The notes beneath the pieces were generated by a model that saw only the letters and a list, made by a program, of their open reading frames with translations, was not told where the DNA came from and made no database searches. DNA of 49,433 nt, taken from NCBI RefSeq assembly GCF_905207935.1, contig NZ_CAJLNI010000004.1, forward strand, positions 1 through 49,433, given 5' to 3'. The DNA comes from an uncultured Haemophilus sp. Its GTDB lineage: Bacteria > Pseudomonadota > Gammaproteobacteria > Enterobacterales > Pasteurellaceae. The first letter of the stretch is position 1; each line of letters opens with the position of its first letter. Shown here piece after piece: positions 41,129-49,433 of the stretch. The position numbers and the translations under genes were made by a program.

Positions 41129-41875
41129 TTATTCAATTGCATATTCAATGGTCACGACTAAGCGTGCTTTTTTCTCAATCGTGCTTGTGTCGTAGCTACC
41201 AGTGTAATCGCTAGAGTCATCCGCATCAGGATTTGGTGCTTGGATGTAGAATGGCCCTTGTGAAGCGGATTTTAATACGCCAACTTTTACATTACTGGTT
41301 TTCGCAAACTCTTCAGCACGAACATGCGCATCTTGTGTGGCTTTTGAAATTAATTCACGCTTAATTTGTTCAAGATTTTCTAAGTAATAATTTGGATCAC
41401 CAAAACTAATGTCTTGGTTGTTGGCAACCAATTGGTGAATATTGGTGAGTGCTTTTTGTAACTTAGTTAGTTCTTTAGTCGAAATGCGGATTGCTCTGGA
41501 AGCATCAAAGCCATTCTCTCTACTTTTGGTTTCACCTTTTTCATTTTCATAATAGTCAGTATGAGTAGAAACATCTAATTCTGTGATTTCTCGATTTTCA
41601 TCAGCGAAACCTTGAGCTTTAAGGAAACGAACGGCTTCATTCAAGTTTTTCTGATTCGCTGCCATTGCATCATTATAAGTTGGGCCCCAACCATTTACAC
41701 GAATAACCCATGTACCTTGTGTTGAGGTGTAGTGACTTTCTGCCAAGCCTTTAACTGAAATAGAGCCGGTTTGGCGTAAATTTTTAAATTGATTACCTAA
41801 GATAAACGCTGATGCCATCAATCCAACTGCAAGAATGATGCCAAAAATAGCGAGATAAGATTTTTTGCTGTTCAT
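41129..41875 (-). CDS. SIMPL-domain periplasmic/membrane-anchored protein
   Basis: About 248 residues from MNSKKSYLAIFGIILAVG, one N-terminal membrane anchor or signal (residues 5-27), then a SIMPL (DUF541) domain: SISVKGLAESHYTSTQGTWVI, a central DVSTHTDYYENEKG, and a C-terminal VKVGVLKSASQGPF. The longest frame starts at 41911, but a consensus -10 TATAAT sits there (41915-41910), so the internal start is preferred. The family's function is poorly known (linked to oxidative stress in some members). Confidence 0.8.
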   Translation of the reverse strand: MNSKKSYLAIFGIILAVGLMASAFILGNQFKNLRQTGSISVKGLAESHYTSTQGTWVIRVNGWGPTYNDAMAANQKNLNEAVRFLKAQGFADENREITELDVSTHTDYYENEKGETKSRENGFDASRAIRISTKELTKLQKALTNIHQLVANNQDISFGDPNYYLENLEQIKRELISKATQDAHVRAEEFAKTSNVKVGVLKSASQGPFYIQAPNPDADDSSDYTGSYDTSTIEKKARLVVTIEYAIE

Positions 41876-41909
41876 ATAATGTCCATGATGTGAAATAAAT
41901 AGAATGCTC

Positions 41910-41938
41910 ATTATAATGTAATTCAGCTTGTTGAGTAA
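41910..41938 (-). promoter_or_regulatory. Promoter of the SIMPL-domain gene
   Basis: On the minus strand: -35 TTACTC (41938-41933), 17-bp spacer, consensus -10 TATAAT (41915-41910). Confidence 0.55.
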
Positions 41939-42117
41939 GTTAATTTATTCACTATAACGCATATAAAAAATAACTTTAAAAGTTGACCGCACTTTTACCT
42001 CCTTAAATTTAAAAATTAAAACAAATTCTTGATTTACCATTGACTTTTTTAGCTGTAGCCCTTACTTTACGGATTGATGTTTCATCAACTTTATTCTTTG
42101 TAAAATAAGGAGCTTTT

Positions 42118-42780
42118 ATGCAATCTCGCATTGTTGTTAATTCACAGGAAGAATCACTACTTAGCACACATAAAGTGCTACGTAATACCTATTTCTTATT
42201 GGGATTAACGATGGCATTTTCGGCAGTTGTTGCTTATATCTCTATGAGCTTAAACCTGCCTTATCCAAATCTTATCGTGTTACTTGTAGGTTTTTATGGT
42301 TTACTTTTTGTCACAAACCGTTTAGCAAATAGTGCATGGGGAATCTTGGCTGCATTCGCGTTTACTGGTTTCATGGGCTATACCATTGGACCAATTTTAA
42401 ATATGTATGTGGCGAGAGGAATGGAAGATTTGATTATGCTTGCTTTCGCAGGTACAGCCATCGTCTTCTTTGCTTGTTCAGCTTATGTGCTCACAACTAA
42501 GAAAGACATGTCTTTCCTTTCTACCGCGATTTTCTCATTATTTATCGTGTTATTGTTAGGGATTGTGGCAAGCTTCTTCTTCCAAATCCCAGCACTAGCG
42601 GTCGGGATTAGTGCCTTGTTTGTGGTGTTCTCAACAATGACAATCCTTTATGAAACCAGCAATATTATTCACGGTGGCGAAACAAACTATATTCGTGCAA
42701 CAGTGAGTATTTATGTGTCGATTTACAACTTATTCATTAGCTTATTAAGATTACTTTCTATCTTCTCAAGCGATGACTAG
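42118..42780 (+). CDS. Bax inhibitor-1/YccA family inner-membrane protein
   Basis: A 220-residue protein with seven hydrophobic helices. It opens MQSRIVVNSQEESLLSTHKV and carries family landmarks (GFMGYTIGPIL, ETSNIIHGGETNYIRATVSIYVSIYNLF) at the C-terminus with the conserved acidic residues. E. coli YccA is a substrate and modulator of the FtsH protease; the H. influenzae homologue is HI0044 as I recall. AAGGAGC precedes the ATG. A terminator follows. Confidence 0.88.
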   Translation: MQSRIVVNSQEESLLSTHKVLRNTYFLLGLTMAFSAVVAYISMSLNLPYPNLIVLLVGFYGLLFVTNRLANSAWGILAAFAFTGFMGYTIGPILNMYVARGMEDLIMLAFAGTAIVFFACSAYVLTTKKDMSFLSTAIFSLFIVLLLGIVASFFFQIPALAVGISALFVVFSTMTILYETSNIIHGGETNYIRATVSIYVSIYNLFISLLRLLSIFSSDD

Positions 42781-42796
42781 TCAGTATTAAATTTAA

Positions 42797-42824
42797 AGAC
42801 GCTCCTGATTAGGGGCGTTTTTTG
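42797..42824 (+). terminator. Terminator after the YccA-like gene
   Basis: ACGCTCC/GGGGCGT stem (one G-T pair) with a 6-nt loop and a T6 tail. Confidence 0.82.
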
Positions 42825-42904
42825 TTTTGAACTAATTTTCTTAAGATAAGTCTTAGCATACAGGTTTGCTTGTCGCACCTATTAATAACAAAACAGGAGT
42901 TTTT

Positions 42905-43609
42905 ATGAAATCTTTAAAATCACTTTTAACATTAACATCTCTTGCATTAGCCGTATCTGGTTCTGCATTAGCAACGAATACATCTGTATTGCCAACAAAA
43001 GAAGATGTTGTAACAAATTCAAAATCAATGGTTGAAAGTACAAAAGCTGACGTGAAAAATGCGGCAAATGATAAGCTTAAATCAATGACAGATAGTGCAA
43101 GTTCAACAAAATCAAATGCATTAGATAAAGTAACTGAAGCTAAAGAAAAAGCAACATCCGCGAAAGATGCAATGAAAGATAAAGCAACTTCTGCAAAAGA
43201 TGCGGTAAAAGAGAAAGCATCTGCTTTAAAAGAAAAAGCGACTGAGAATAATCAACCGTCCATGAAAGACAAAGCCACTGAAAAATTAAATTCAGTGAAA
43301 GATAATGCGAAAGAAAAAGCGTCTGACGCAAAAACAAAAGCAGCAGATAAAGTAAAAGAAGTGAAAGAAAAAGCGACTTCAACAAAAGAGCCAGCTAAAG
43401 AGAAAGTGGCTTCTTCTGCTAAAGTAAATATCAATAAAGCTGATGCAGAAACTCTACAAAAACTTTCTGGCATCGGTGAGAAAAAAGCACAAGCGATTAT
43501 TGATTACCGTAACAAAGTGGGCAAAATCAAAAGTGCTGCCGAGCTTTCAAATATTGATGGTATCGGTGAAGCTACAATTGAAAAAATTACTCCATTCTTA
43601 AGTTTCTAA
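42905..43609 (+). CDS. ComEA/ComE1-like helix-hairpin-helix DNA-binding protein with LEA-like repeats
   Basis: About 234 residues from MKSLKSLLTLTSLALAVSGS, with AGGAG before the ATG; the longer frame from 42866 lacks this. Signal peptide about 1-24. Residues 40-170 are an amphipathic Ala/Lys/Glu/Asp repeat region (KATSAKDAMKDKATSAKDAV and similar). The last 60 residues are a ComEA-type double HhH (VNINKADAETLQKLSGIGEK). ComEA binds incoming DNA in the periplasm during transformation. The repeat region roughly doubles the usual length of Pasteurellaceae ComE1. Confidence 0.85.
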   Translation: MKSLKSLLTLTSLALAVSGSALATNTSVLPTKEDVVTNSKSMVESTKADVKNAANDKLKSMTDSASSTKSNALDKVTEAKEKATSAKDAMKDKATSAKDAVKEKASALKEKATENNQPSMKDKATEKLNSVKDNAKEKASDAKTKAADKVKEVKEKATSTKEPAKEKVASSAKVNINKADAETLQKLSGIGEKKAQAIIDYRNKVGKIKSAAELSNIDGIGEATIEKITPFLSF

Positions 43610-43627
43610 GAAACTCAGATAAAACGG

Positions 43628-43652
43628 ACCGCACTTTATGTGCGGTTTTTTA
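43628..43652 (+). terminator. Inverted USS terminator before sucA
   Basis: ACCGCAC-TTTAT-GTGCGGT followed by T6, 18 bp after the ComEA-like stop. Confidence 0.82.
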
Positions 43653-43756
43653 TTGAAGTAGATCACAAAATTGTAACAAAGTGTGATTTGAGGATTATTT
43701 CTTTTTTTATCCTATGTATAATGGGCGGACAACATCATGTAATACAAGGGGTAGAT

Positions 43757-46564
43757 ATGCAGCATAACAATGCCTTTGATGAATGGTTGGCTTCAACCGC
43801 TTTAGGTGGTTCTAATCAATCGTATATTGAGGAATTATACGAACGTTATTTAGAAGATCCATCTTCAGTCGATGAAAGCTGGCGTGCCACATTTGATGCA
43901 TTGCCGAAAACAACCGCAGTAGAGCAACCACATTCACCAGTCCGTGATTATTTCCGTCGTTTAGCGAGAGAAAATACAACAGAAGCTGTGACGATCATCG
44001 ATCCAGAAGCCAGTGCAAAATTAGTCAAAGTCCTCCAATTTATCAATGCTTATCGCTTCCGCGGTCATTTAGAAGCGAAACTTGACCCAATCAATTATTA
44101 TCGTTGGAAAATCTCCACCGTACCTGAATTGGATTACCGTTATCACGGTTTTACCGAACAGGATCTCAATGAAACCTTCAATATTAATCACTATGTCTAT
44201 CATCGCGATAACATCAAATTAGGTGATTTAGCTGAAATGCTGAAAGAGACCTATTGTGGCTCAATTGGTCTTGAGTTTATGCATGTTCAGGATATGGAGC
44301 AAAAAAATTGGCTACAAAGTAAATTAGAAAGCCAATTAAATAAACCGCTCTTTACCAAAGAAGAAAAAATTAATTTATTAAGCGAATTGACCGCTGCAGA
44401 TGGCTTAGAACGTTATCTTGGTGCGAAATTCCCAGGTGCAAAACGTTTCTCTTTAGAGGGAAGTGATGCCTTTATTCCATTGATGAAAGAAATTATTCGT
44501 CATGCGAGCAAACAAGGCGTAAAAGATGTGGTGTTTGGTATGGCACACCGTGGTCGTTTAAACATGTTAGTAAACGTGCTCGGTAAGAAACCAGAAGATC
44601 TTTTCGATGAGTTTGCAGGTAAACATTCAGGCGAGCGTACAGGTGACGTGAAATACCACCAAGGTTTCTCTTCTGACTTCGCAGTTGGTGATCGTCGTGT
44701 ACATTTAACCCTTGCATTTAACCCGTCGCACTTAGAAATTGTTAGCCCAGTAGTTATTGGTGCGGTACGTTCTCGTCAAACGAAAAAGAACGATACAGAG
44801 CGTAATCAAGTATTAGCGGTTACTGTTCATGGGGATTCCGCGGTAGCTGGACAAGGTGTAGTACAAGAAACCTTGAATATGTCCAATGCGCGTGGTTATA
44901 CCGTGGGTGGAACAATCCGTATTGTGATCAATAACCAAATTGGTTTTACCACCTCTAACCCAAATGACACCCGCTCAACAGAATATTGTACTGATATCGC
45001 AAAAATGATTCAGGCACCGATTATTCATGTGAATGGTGATGATCCTGAAGCAGTCGCTTTTGCCGCGAGAATGGCGGTGGAATATCGTAATTTATTCAAA
45101 CGCGATATTTTCATTGATCTAATTTCTTATCGTCGTCATGGTCATAATGAGGCTGATGAACCATTAGCCACTCAACCAATGATGTATAGCATCATCAAAA
45201 AACATCCAACGCCACGTAAAGTCTATGCAGATCGTTTAATTGCTGAAGGGGTGATTACCGAAGAAGAAGCCATTGAAATGATGAATCTCTATCGTGATGC
45301 CTTAGATAATGGCGATCGCGTAGTGAAAGAATGGCGAGAAATGGATACCGCCCAAATGGATTGGTTGCAATATCTCAACTATGACTGGACATCTCCTTAC
45401 GAAAGTAAATTCCCACAAGAGCGTTTCCAAACTTTAGCGGAGCGTGTCAGTGAATATCCAGAAACATTGCGTGCACATCCTCGTGTAGAAAAAATCTATG
45501 CAGATCGCCGTGAAATGGCTAAAGGCGAGAAATTGTTTGATTGGGGTATGGCAGAGACTATGGCATACGCAACCTTATTAGATGAAGGCGCTAATGTTCG
45601 TTTATCGGGTGAAGATTCGGGACGTGGTACGTTCTTCCATCGCCATGCAGTTGTGCATAATCAAAATGACGGTACAGGTTATGTACCATTAACACATTTA
45701 CACGCCAACCAAGGTCGTTTTGAGGTGTGGGATTCAGTATTATCCGAAGAAGCCGTATTGGCTTTTGAATATGGTTATGCGACGACAGATCCAAAAACAT
45801 TAACCATTTGGGAAGCACAGTTTGGAGACTTCGCAAACGGTGCACAAATCGTGATTGACCAATTTATCAGTTCTGGCGAACAAAAATGGGGCAGAATGTG
45901 TGGCTTGGTGATGTTATTACCACATGGTTATGAAGGCCAAGGTCCAGAGCACTCATCCGCTCGTTTAGAACGTTATTTACAACTTTGTGCAGAACAGAAT
46001 ATGCAAGTGTGTATTCCATCTACTCCAGCACAGGTTTATCACATGTTACGTCGTCAAGCGATCCGTAAAATGCGTCGTCCATTAATTGGCATTTCACCAA
46101 AATCTTTATTACGTCATCCACTTGCCGTGTCAAGTTTAGATGAATTAGTAAATGGCACATTCCAAACAGTCATTGGTGAAATTGATAACATCGATCCGAA
46201 ACAAGTTAAACGCGTAGTCCTATGCTCAGGTAAAGTGTATTACGATCTCTTGGAACAACGTCGTGCGAATAACCAAACAGATGTGGCGATTATTCGTATT
46301 GAACAGCTTTATCCGTATCCACATGAAGATGTGAAGAAAGCGTTAGAGCCTTATGCTCATGTGACGGATTATGTATGGTGTCAAGAAGAGCCATTAAACC
46401 AAGGTGCTTGGTATTGTAGTAAGCATAACTTTGACAGCTCGCTTCCTGAGCATGTGAAGTTAAAATATGCAGGTCGTCCTGCCTCTGCTTCACCAGCGGT
46501 AGGTTATATGTCTTTACACACCAAACAGCAAAAACAATTGGTAGAAGACGCGCTGACACTGTAA
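43757..46564 (+). CDS. sucA: 2-oxoglutarate dehydrogenase E1 component
   Basis: About 935 residues starting MQHNNAFDEWLASTALGGSN, preceded by AAGGGG; the frame extends upstream to 43640 but that start has no ribosome site. E1 landmarks are present: FVFGMAHRGRLNML-like motif (VVFGMAHRGRLNMLVNVL), IGFTTSNPNDTRSTEYCTD near the thiamine diphosphate site, and the C-terminal YEGQGPEHSSARLERYL. It decarboxylates 2-oxoglutarate and passes succinyl to SucB. sucB follows after 58 bp with a USS between. Confidence 0.97.
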   Translation: MQHNNAFDEWLASTALGGSNQSYIEELYERYLEDPSSVDESWRATFDALPKTTAVEQPHSPVRDYFRRLARENTTEAVTIIDPEASAKLVKVLQFINAYRFRGHLEAKLDPINYYRWKISTVPELDYRYHGFTEQDLNETFNINHYVYHRDNIKLGDLAEMLKETYCGSIGLEFMHVQDMEQKNWLQSKLESQLNKPLFTKEEKINLLSELTAADGLERYLGAKFPGAKRFSLEGSDAFIPLMKEIIRHASKQGVKDVVFGMAHRGRLNMLVNVLGKKPEDLFDEFAGKHSGERTGDVKYHQGFSSDFAVGDRRVHLTLAFNPSHLEIVSPVVIGAVRSRQTKKNDTERNQVLAVTVHGDSAVAGQGVVQETLNMSNARGYTVGGTIRIVINNQIGFTTSNPNDTRSTEYCTDIAKMIQAPIIHVNGDDPEAVAFAARMAVEYRNLFKRDIFIDLISYRRHGHNEADEPLATQPMMYSIIKKHPTPRKVYADRLIAEGVITEEEAIEMMNLYRDALDNGDRVVKEWREMDTAQMDWLQYLNYDWTSPYESKFPQERFQTLAERVSEYPETLRAHPRVEKIYADRREMAKGEKLFDWGMAETMAYATLLDEGANVRLSGEDSGRGTFFHRHAVVHNQNDGTGYVPLTHLHANQGRFEVWDSVLSEEAVLAFEYGYATTDPKTLTIWEAQFGDFANGAQIVIDQFISSGEQKWGRMCGLVMLLPHGYEGQGPEHSSARLERYLQLCAEQNMQVCIPSTPAQVYHMLRRQAIRKMRRPLIGISPKSLLRHPLAVSSLDELVNGTFQTVIGEIDNIDPKQVKRVVLCSGKVYYDLLEQRRANNQTDVAIIRIEQLYPYPHEDVKKALEPYAHVTDYVWCQEEPLNQGAWYCSKHNFDSSLPEHVKLKYAGRPASASPAVGYMSLHTKQQKQLVEDALTL

Positions 46565-46622
46565 AAGTGCGGTCGAAATTTTAGTAATTTTTAAAGTAAA
46601 GAATAATTTAAAGGAAAATAAA

Positions 46623-47849
46623 ATGACAATCGAAATTCTTGTTCCAGATTTACCGGAATCCGTTGCGGATGCAACTGTTGCAACATGGCATAAAAAAGTC
46701 GGTGAGACGGTAAAACGTGACGAAGTATTAGTGGAAATCGAAACAGATAAAGTGGTACTTGAAGTGCCTGCATTAAGTGATGGCGTAGTGGCTGAAATTC
46801 TTCAAGAAGAAGGTGCAACGGTAGTAAGTAAACAGCTTTTAGGTAAGCTTTCAACCCAACAAGCGGGCGATATTTCAACTGAAACAGTGAAAGATAATGA
46901 ACCAACACCAGCTGATCGCCAAAGAGCAGCCATTGAAAATAGCCATAATAATTCAGCAGATCAAGGCCCGGCTATTCGTCGTTTATTAGCTGAACACGAT
47001 TTAGATGCTGAGAAAATTCAAGGCTCAGGCGTGGGCGGTCGTATTACCCGTGAAGATATTGCACGTGAAGTGGCAAAACGTGATGCTCAAAAAGCAAAAC
47101 AAGATGTGGCGACAGAGCAGAATACCATTAGCACCGTGGCATACAGCTCGCGTTCAGAAAAACGTGTACCAATGACCCGTTTACGTAAACGTATTGCGGA
47201 ACGTTTATTGGAAGCAAAAAATACCACAGCAATGCTCACCACATTCAATGAAGTGGATATGCAGCCGATTATGAAATTACGTAAAACATACGGCGAGAAA
47301 TTTGAAAAACAACATGGTGTACGTTTAGGCTTTATGTCTTTCTACATTAAAGCAGTCGTTGAAGCATTAAAACGTTACCCTGAGGTGAACGCTTCAATTG
47401 ACGGTGATGATATTGTGTATCACAACTATTTTGATATTAGCATTGCTGTTTCAACGCCACGTGGTTTAGTGACACCAGTATTACGTAACTGCGACAAACT
47501 CAGTATGGCGGATATTGAGAAACAAATTAAATCACTCGCAGAAAAGGGCCGTGATGGTAAATTAACGGTTGAAGATTTAACTGGTGGTAACTTCACCATT
47601 ACTAATGGCGGCGTATTTGGTTCTTTAATGTCTACACCAATTATCAACCCACCGCAAAGTGCAATTTTAGGCATGCATGCCATCAAAGAGCGTCCGGTTG
47701 CGGTAGATGGCCAAGTGGTGATTCGCCCGATGATGTATTTAGCCTTATCTTATGATCACCGTTTAATTGATGGTCGTGAATCAGTAGGCTTCTTAGTGGC
47801 GATTAAAGACTTATTGGAAGATCCAACTCGTTTATTATTAGAAATTTAA
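46623..47849 (+). CDS. sucB: Dihydrolipoamide succinyltransferase (E2 of 2-oxoglutarate dehydrogenase)
   Basis: A 408-residue E2: N-terminal lipoyl domain with the lipoylated lysine in EIETDKVVLEVPA (about residue 43), a linker, a peripheral subunit-binding domain (PAIRRLLAEHDLDAEKIQGS), and the catalytic domain ending SYDHRLIDGRESVGFL (active His and Asp). It transfers succinyl to CoA. AAGGAAAA precedes the ATG. A hairpin terminator (47856-47889) ends the sucAB unit before cytX on the opposite strand. Confidence 0.97.
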   Translation: MTIEILVPDLPESVADATVATWHKKVGETVKRDEVLVEIETDKVVLEVPALSDGVVAEILQEEGATVVSKQLLGKLSTQQAGDISTETVKDNEPTPADRQRAAIENSHNNSADQGPAIRRLLAEHDLDAEKIQGSGVGGRITREDIAREVAKRDAQKAKQDVATEQNTISTVAYSSRSEKRVPMTRLRKRIAERLLEAKNTTAMLTTFNEVDMQPIMKLRKTYGEKFEKQHGVRLGFMSFYIKAVVEALKRYPEVNASIDGDDIVYHNYFDISIAVSTPRGLVTPVLRNCDKLSMADIEKQIKSLAEKGRDGKLTVEDLTGGNFTITNGGVFGSLMSTPIINPPQSAILGMHAIKERPVAVDGQVVIRPMMYLALSYDHRLIDGRESVGFLVAIKDLLEDPTRLLLEI

Positions 47850-47855
47850 GCACAT

Positions 47856-47932
47856 AGGCTTTTCTCTTTTGAAGGGAAAAGCCTTTTTTACATTGATGTA
47901 AATAAAAGGGCGGGAACAATGCCCGCCTTTTT
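47856..47932. terminator. Two adjacent terminators between convergent sucB and cytX
   Basis: First AGGCTTTTC/GAAAAGCCT with a T6 tail (47856-47889) for sucB, then a second GC-rich hairpin built on GGCGGG/CCCGCC with A-rich and T-rich flanks (47904-47932), usable in both directions. Confidence 0.82.
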
Positions 47933-47950
47933 ATAGTTAAAATCCAATCT

Positions 47951-49129
47951 TTATTTAGCTATTTTGCGTACTAAGATTGCTAAGATAAAGGTAATGATGA
48001 TAACAGGGAAAGTCAGACCTAAATCGGTTTCCCAACCTTTTGCCATAAGAAAACGATAGAGTACGAAGCCGACAAACCAAACGCCGAGTCCAACACTATC
48101 AACTGATTTTCTAACATCATGTTGTTTAAGCACAAAGAAATCAGCGATAAGCACGGCGATCATCGGTGCGAATACTGAACCAATAAAGAACAAGAAATGT
48201 TCGTATTCTGTCACTGGTAAGGTTGAGGCTAATATAATGCCCACAATCACGGTAAGTACGGAGATTGGCGTGACTTTTAATTGAGGGAAAATATTATTTA
48301 AACTCATACCGGTGGAATAGGCAGGAAGTGCAGTGTTAATCATGGTAGAGGCGATGACAATTAATACGCCGATAACACTTACACCTGCAAGAGAAAGAAT
48401 TTGTGAGATTTCAGATTTACCGGTCACTAATGCTGCACCTAAGCCGAGAGCATACATCCAGCAGCTGGTCGCGGTATAAGTCAGCGTTGAAAGTGCGGTC
48501 GTTTTAAATGGTGTTTCGCTGTTCTTCGTGTGGTCAGATACTACTGGTAACCAAGAAAGTGGCATGACGGCAGCAATTTCTACAGCAGTACCAAATTTAA
48601 TATTTTGCGCAACGTCCATGGCAATAAATGGCTTATTAGCTACTTGAATACTTAGCCACAGCATCAGTAAAAACATGGTGACAAGTGAGAGGCTTTTGAA
48701 GATACCTAATTTAGTGAAGCCGAGTAGTAGCCAAAGTATGATGAGTATGCCTAAGCCAAGTGTAAGGAATGGAAAGATGGAAGCATCAGCTGTTTGATTT
48801 AAGATAGAAATGACTTCAGCCCCCATATAAATCATGACAGCAGTCCATCCCATCAGTTGCATGGCATTGAGTAAAGAGAAAAGGGCAGAACCTTTTTCAC
48901 CAAATGATATTTGTACCGTTTGCATGGCACTTTTTTGGGTTTTTGCACCGATGTAACCTGCGCAGAAAAACATCGAACCACCAATAAAGTGCCCAACGAC
49001 GATGGCAATTAAACCTTGTTGCCACCCTAGAGGAGCAAACCAAGTACCGGTGAGAATTTCTGCCATTGAAATAGCAGCAGTAAACCAAATGAGCGCAATC
49101 GCAAGATTGCTTGATTTTTTTGTTTGCAT
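47951..49129 (-). CDS. cytX: Putative hydroxymethylpyrimidine transporter CytX
   Basis: A 392-residue nucleobase:cation symporter-1 family protein with 11-12 hydrophobic helices. The TM1 region SMAEILTGTWFAPLGW and the next helix VVGHFIGGSMFFCAGYIG match the CytX branch of cytosine permease relatives, which scavenges the thiamine pyrimidine precursor. I found no TPP riboswitch upstream. AAGGATA precedes the ATG. It sits antiparallel between sucB and sucC, so it splits the common sucABCD order. Confidence 0.8.
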   Translation of the reverse strand: MQTKKSSNLAIALIWFTAAISMAEILTGTWFAPLGWQQGLIAIVVGHFIGGSMFFCAGYIGAKTQKSAMQTVQISFGEKGSALFSLLNAMQLMGWTAVMIYMGAEVISILNQTADASIFPFLTLGLGILIILWLLLGFTKLGIFKSLSLVTMFLLMLWLSIQVANKPFIAMDVAQNIKFGTAVEIAAVMPLSWLPVVSDHTKNSETPFKTTALSTLTYTATSCWMYALGLGAALVTGKSEISQILSLAGVSVIGVLIVIASTMINTALPAYSTGMSLNNIFPQLKVTPISVLTVIVGIILASTLPVTEYEHFLFFIGSVFAPMIAVLIADFFVLKQHDVRKSVDSVGLGVWFVGFVLYRFLMAKGWETDLGLTFPVIIITFILAILVRKIAK

Positions 49130-49167
49130 GTTGTTATCCTTAACATGGATTGTGGTTATTCTGGCTC

Positions 49168-49195
49168 AGTATATAACTCAATATGTAAAGAGCAA
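49168..49195 (-). promoter_or_regulatory. Predicted promoter of cytX
   Basis: On the minus strand: -35 TTGCTC (49195-49190), 16-bp spacer, -10 TATACT (49173-49168). A USS (AAGTGCGGT) lies between this and sucC at about 49218. Confidence 0.45.
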
Positions 49196-49272
49196 GCCCA
49201 GAATTTAAATAAAACAAAGTGCGGTCAAATTTTTGTTTGTTTCGCTAAACAACATCAAAATAGGAAGGAAAT

Positions 49273-49433
49273 ATGAATTTACATGAGTACCAAGCCAAGC
49301 AGCTTTTTAAGCAATATGATCTGCCAGTGAGTGAAGGTGTCGTATGTCAAACAGCAGACGAAGCTGAAATGGCGCTCTTTCAGCTGAATGGCGATGTTTG
49401 GATAGCGAAATGTCAAGTTCACGCAGGTGGACG
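49273..49433 (+). CDS. sucC: Succinyl-CoA synthetase beta subunit, N-terminal part (cut by window edge)
   Basis: The frame starts MNLHEYQAKQLFKQYDLPVS and reads 53 codons to the window end (WIAKCQVHAGG), matching the ATP-grasp N-terminus of SucC. AGGAAGGA precedes the ATG at a good distance. With SucD it makes succinate and ATP or GTP from succinyl-CoA. It carries the next TCA-cycle step after SucAB. Confidence 0.93.
   Translation, partial: MNLHEYQAKQLFKQYDLPVSEGVVCQTADEAEMALFQLNGDVWIAKCQVHAGG

Noticed and set aside
43140..43473. Leu-rich and Phe-rich minus-strand frames opposite the ComEA-like gene
   Set aside because: They are antisense readings of the Ala/Lys repeat region, without start signals.
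43640..43756. 39-codon N-terminal extension of SucA
   Set aside because: It begins inside the USS terminator; the ATG at 43757 has AAGGGG before it and gives the family N-terminus.
49130..49272. TPP riboswitch upstream of cytX
   Set aside because: The conserved CUGAGA and ACCUGA elements are not present on the minus strand.
1..49433. CRISPR array, reverse transcriptase/retron, restriction-modification genes, rRNA or IS element
   Set aside because: Looked for by eye; no spaced direct repeats, transposase, methylase or RT motifs were seen.

Overview
The window is chromosomal DNA of a Pasteurellaceae bacterium, most likely Haemophilus and probably H. parainfluenzae. The Haemophilus-type DNA uptake signal (AAGTGCGGT and its complement) occurs dozens of times, often as inverted pairs acting as terminators. 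The base composition is AT-rich, and the blocks zevA-zevB and pyk-dnaB-alr-pgi match H. influenzae order as I recall it. Sucrose-6-phosphate hydrolase and fructokinase genes point to H. parainfluenzae rather than H. influenzae. The species call is inference.

Left host block (1-11197): the N-terminal part of ettA, the zinc uptake pair zevA-zevB, an NfsB-type nitroreductase, and a three-gene minus-strand operon (polysaccharide flippase, pyruvyl-transferase-like protein, YdcF-like protein). Then come an SbmA/YddA-like ABC transporter and a TonB-dependent siderophore receptor.

Mobile island (about 11198-26284): a 15 kb element inserted at the 3' end of tRNA-Val(GAC). It encodes a complete head-making and DNA-packaging set: HK97-type capsid, prohead protease, portal, head closure protein, connector, HNH nuclease, and small and large terminase. 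It also has AlpA, an Icd-like protein, several small unknown proteins, a P4-type primase/helicase (frameshifted) and a P4-type integrase. No tail, lysis or CI-type repressor genes are visible. This is the expected make-up of a capsid-forming phage-inducible chromosomal island (cf-PICI), a satellite that builds its own heads and borrows tails from a helper phage. Its ends carry degenerate att repeats, paired TTGTTACTAA integrase-arm-like repeats, and two clusters of TGTTCACC iterons that look like a P4-style two-part origin. A G6/C6 segment between the HNH gene and terS is a cos candidate. Two genes are broken at poly-A tracts.

Middle host block (26285-33660): tRNA-Val, pyk, dnaB, alr, pgi and a SET-type sugar efflux transporter.

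Right part (33661-49433): a lipoprotein phosphatase fused in frame to a lysozyme-like fragment and preceded by an LprI-type lysozyme inhibitor; a Neisseria-type uptake sequence; scrB, a GST gene and scrK; tyrS; sfsA; a small zinc-ribbon membrane protein; a SIMPL-domain protein; a YccA-like protein; a ComEA-like protein with an unusual LEA-like repeat region; then sucA-sucB, cytX (opposite strand) and the start of sucC.
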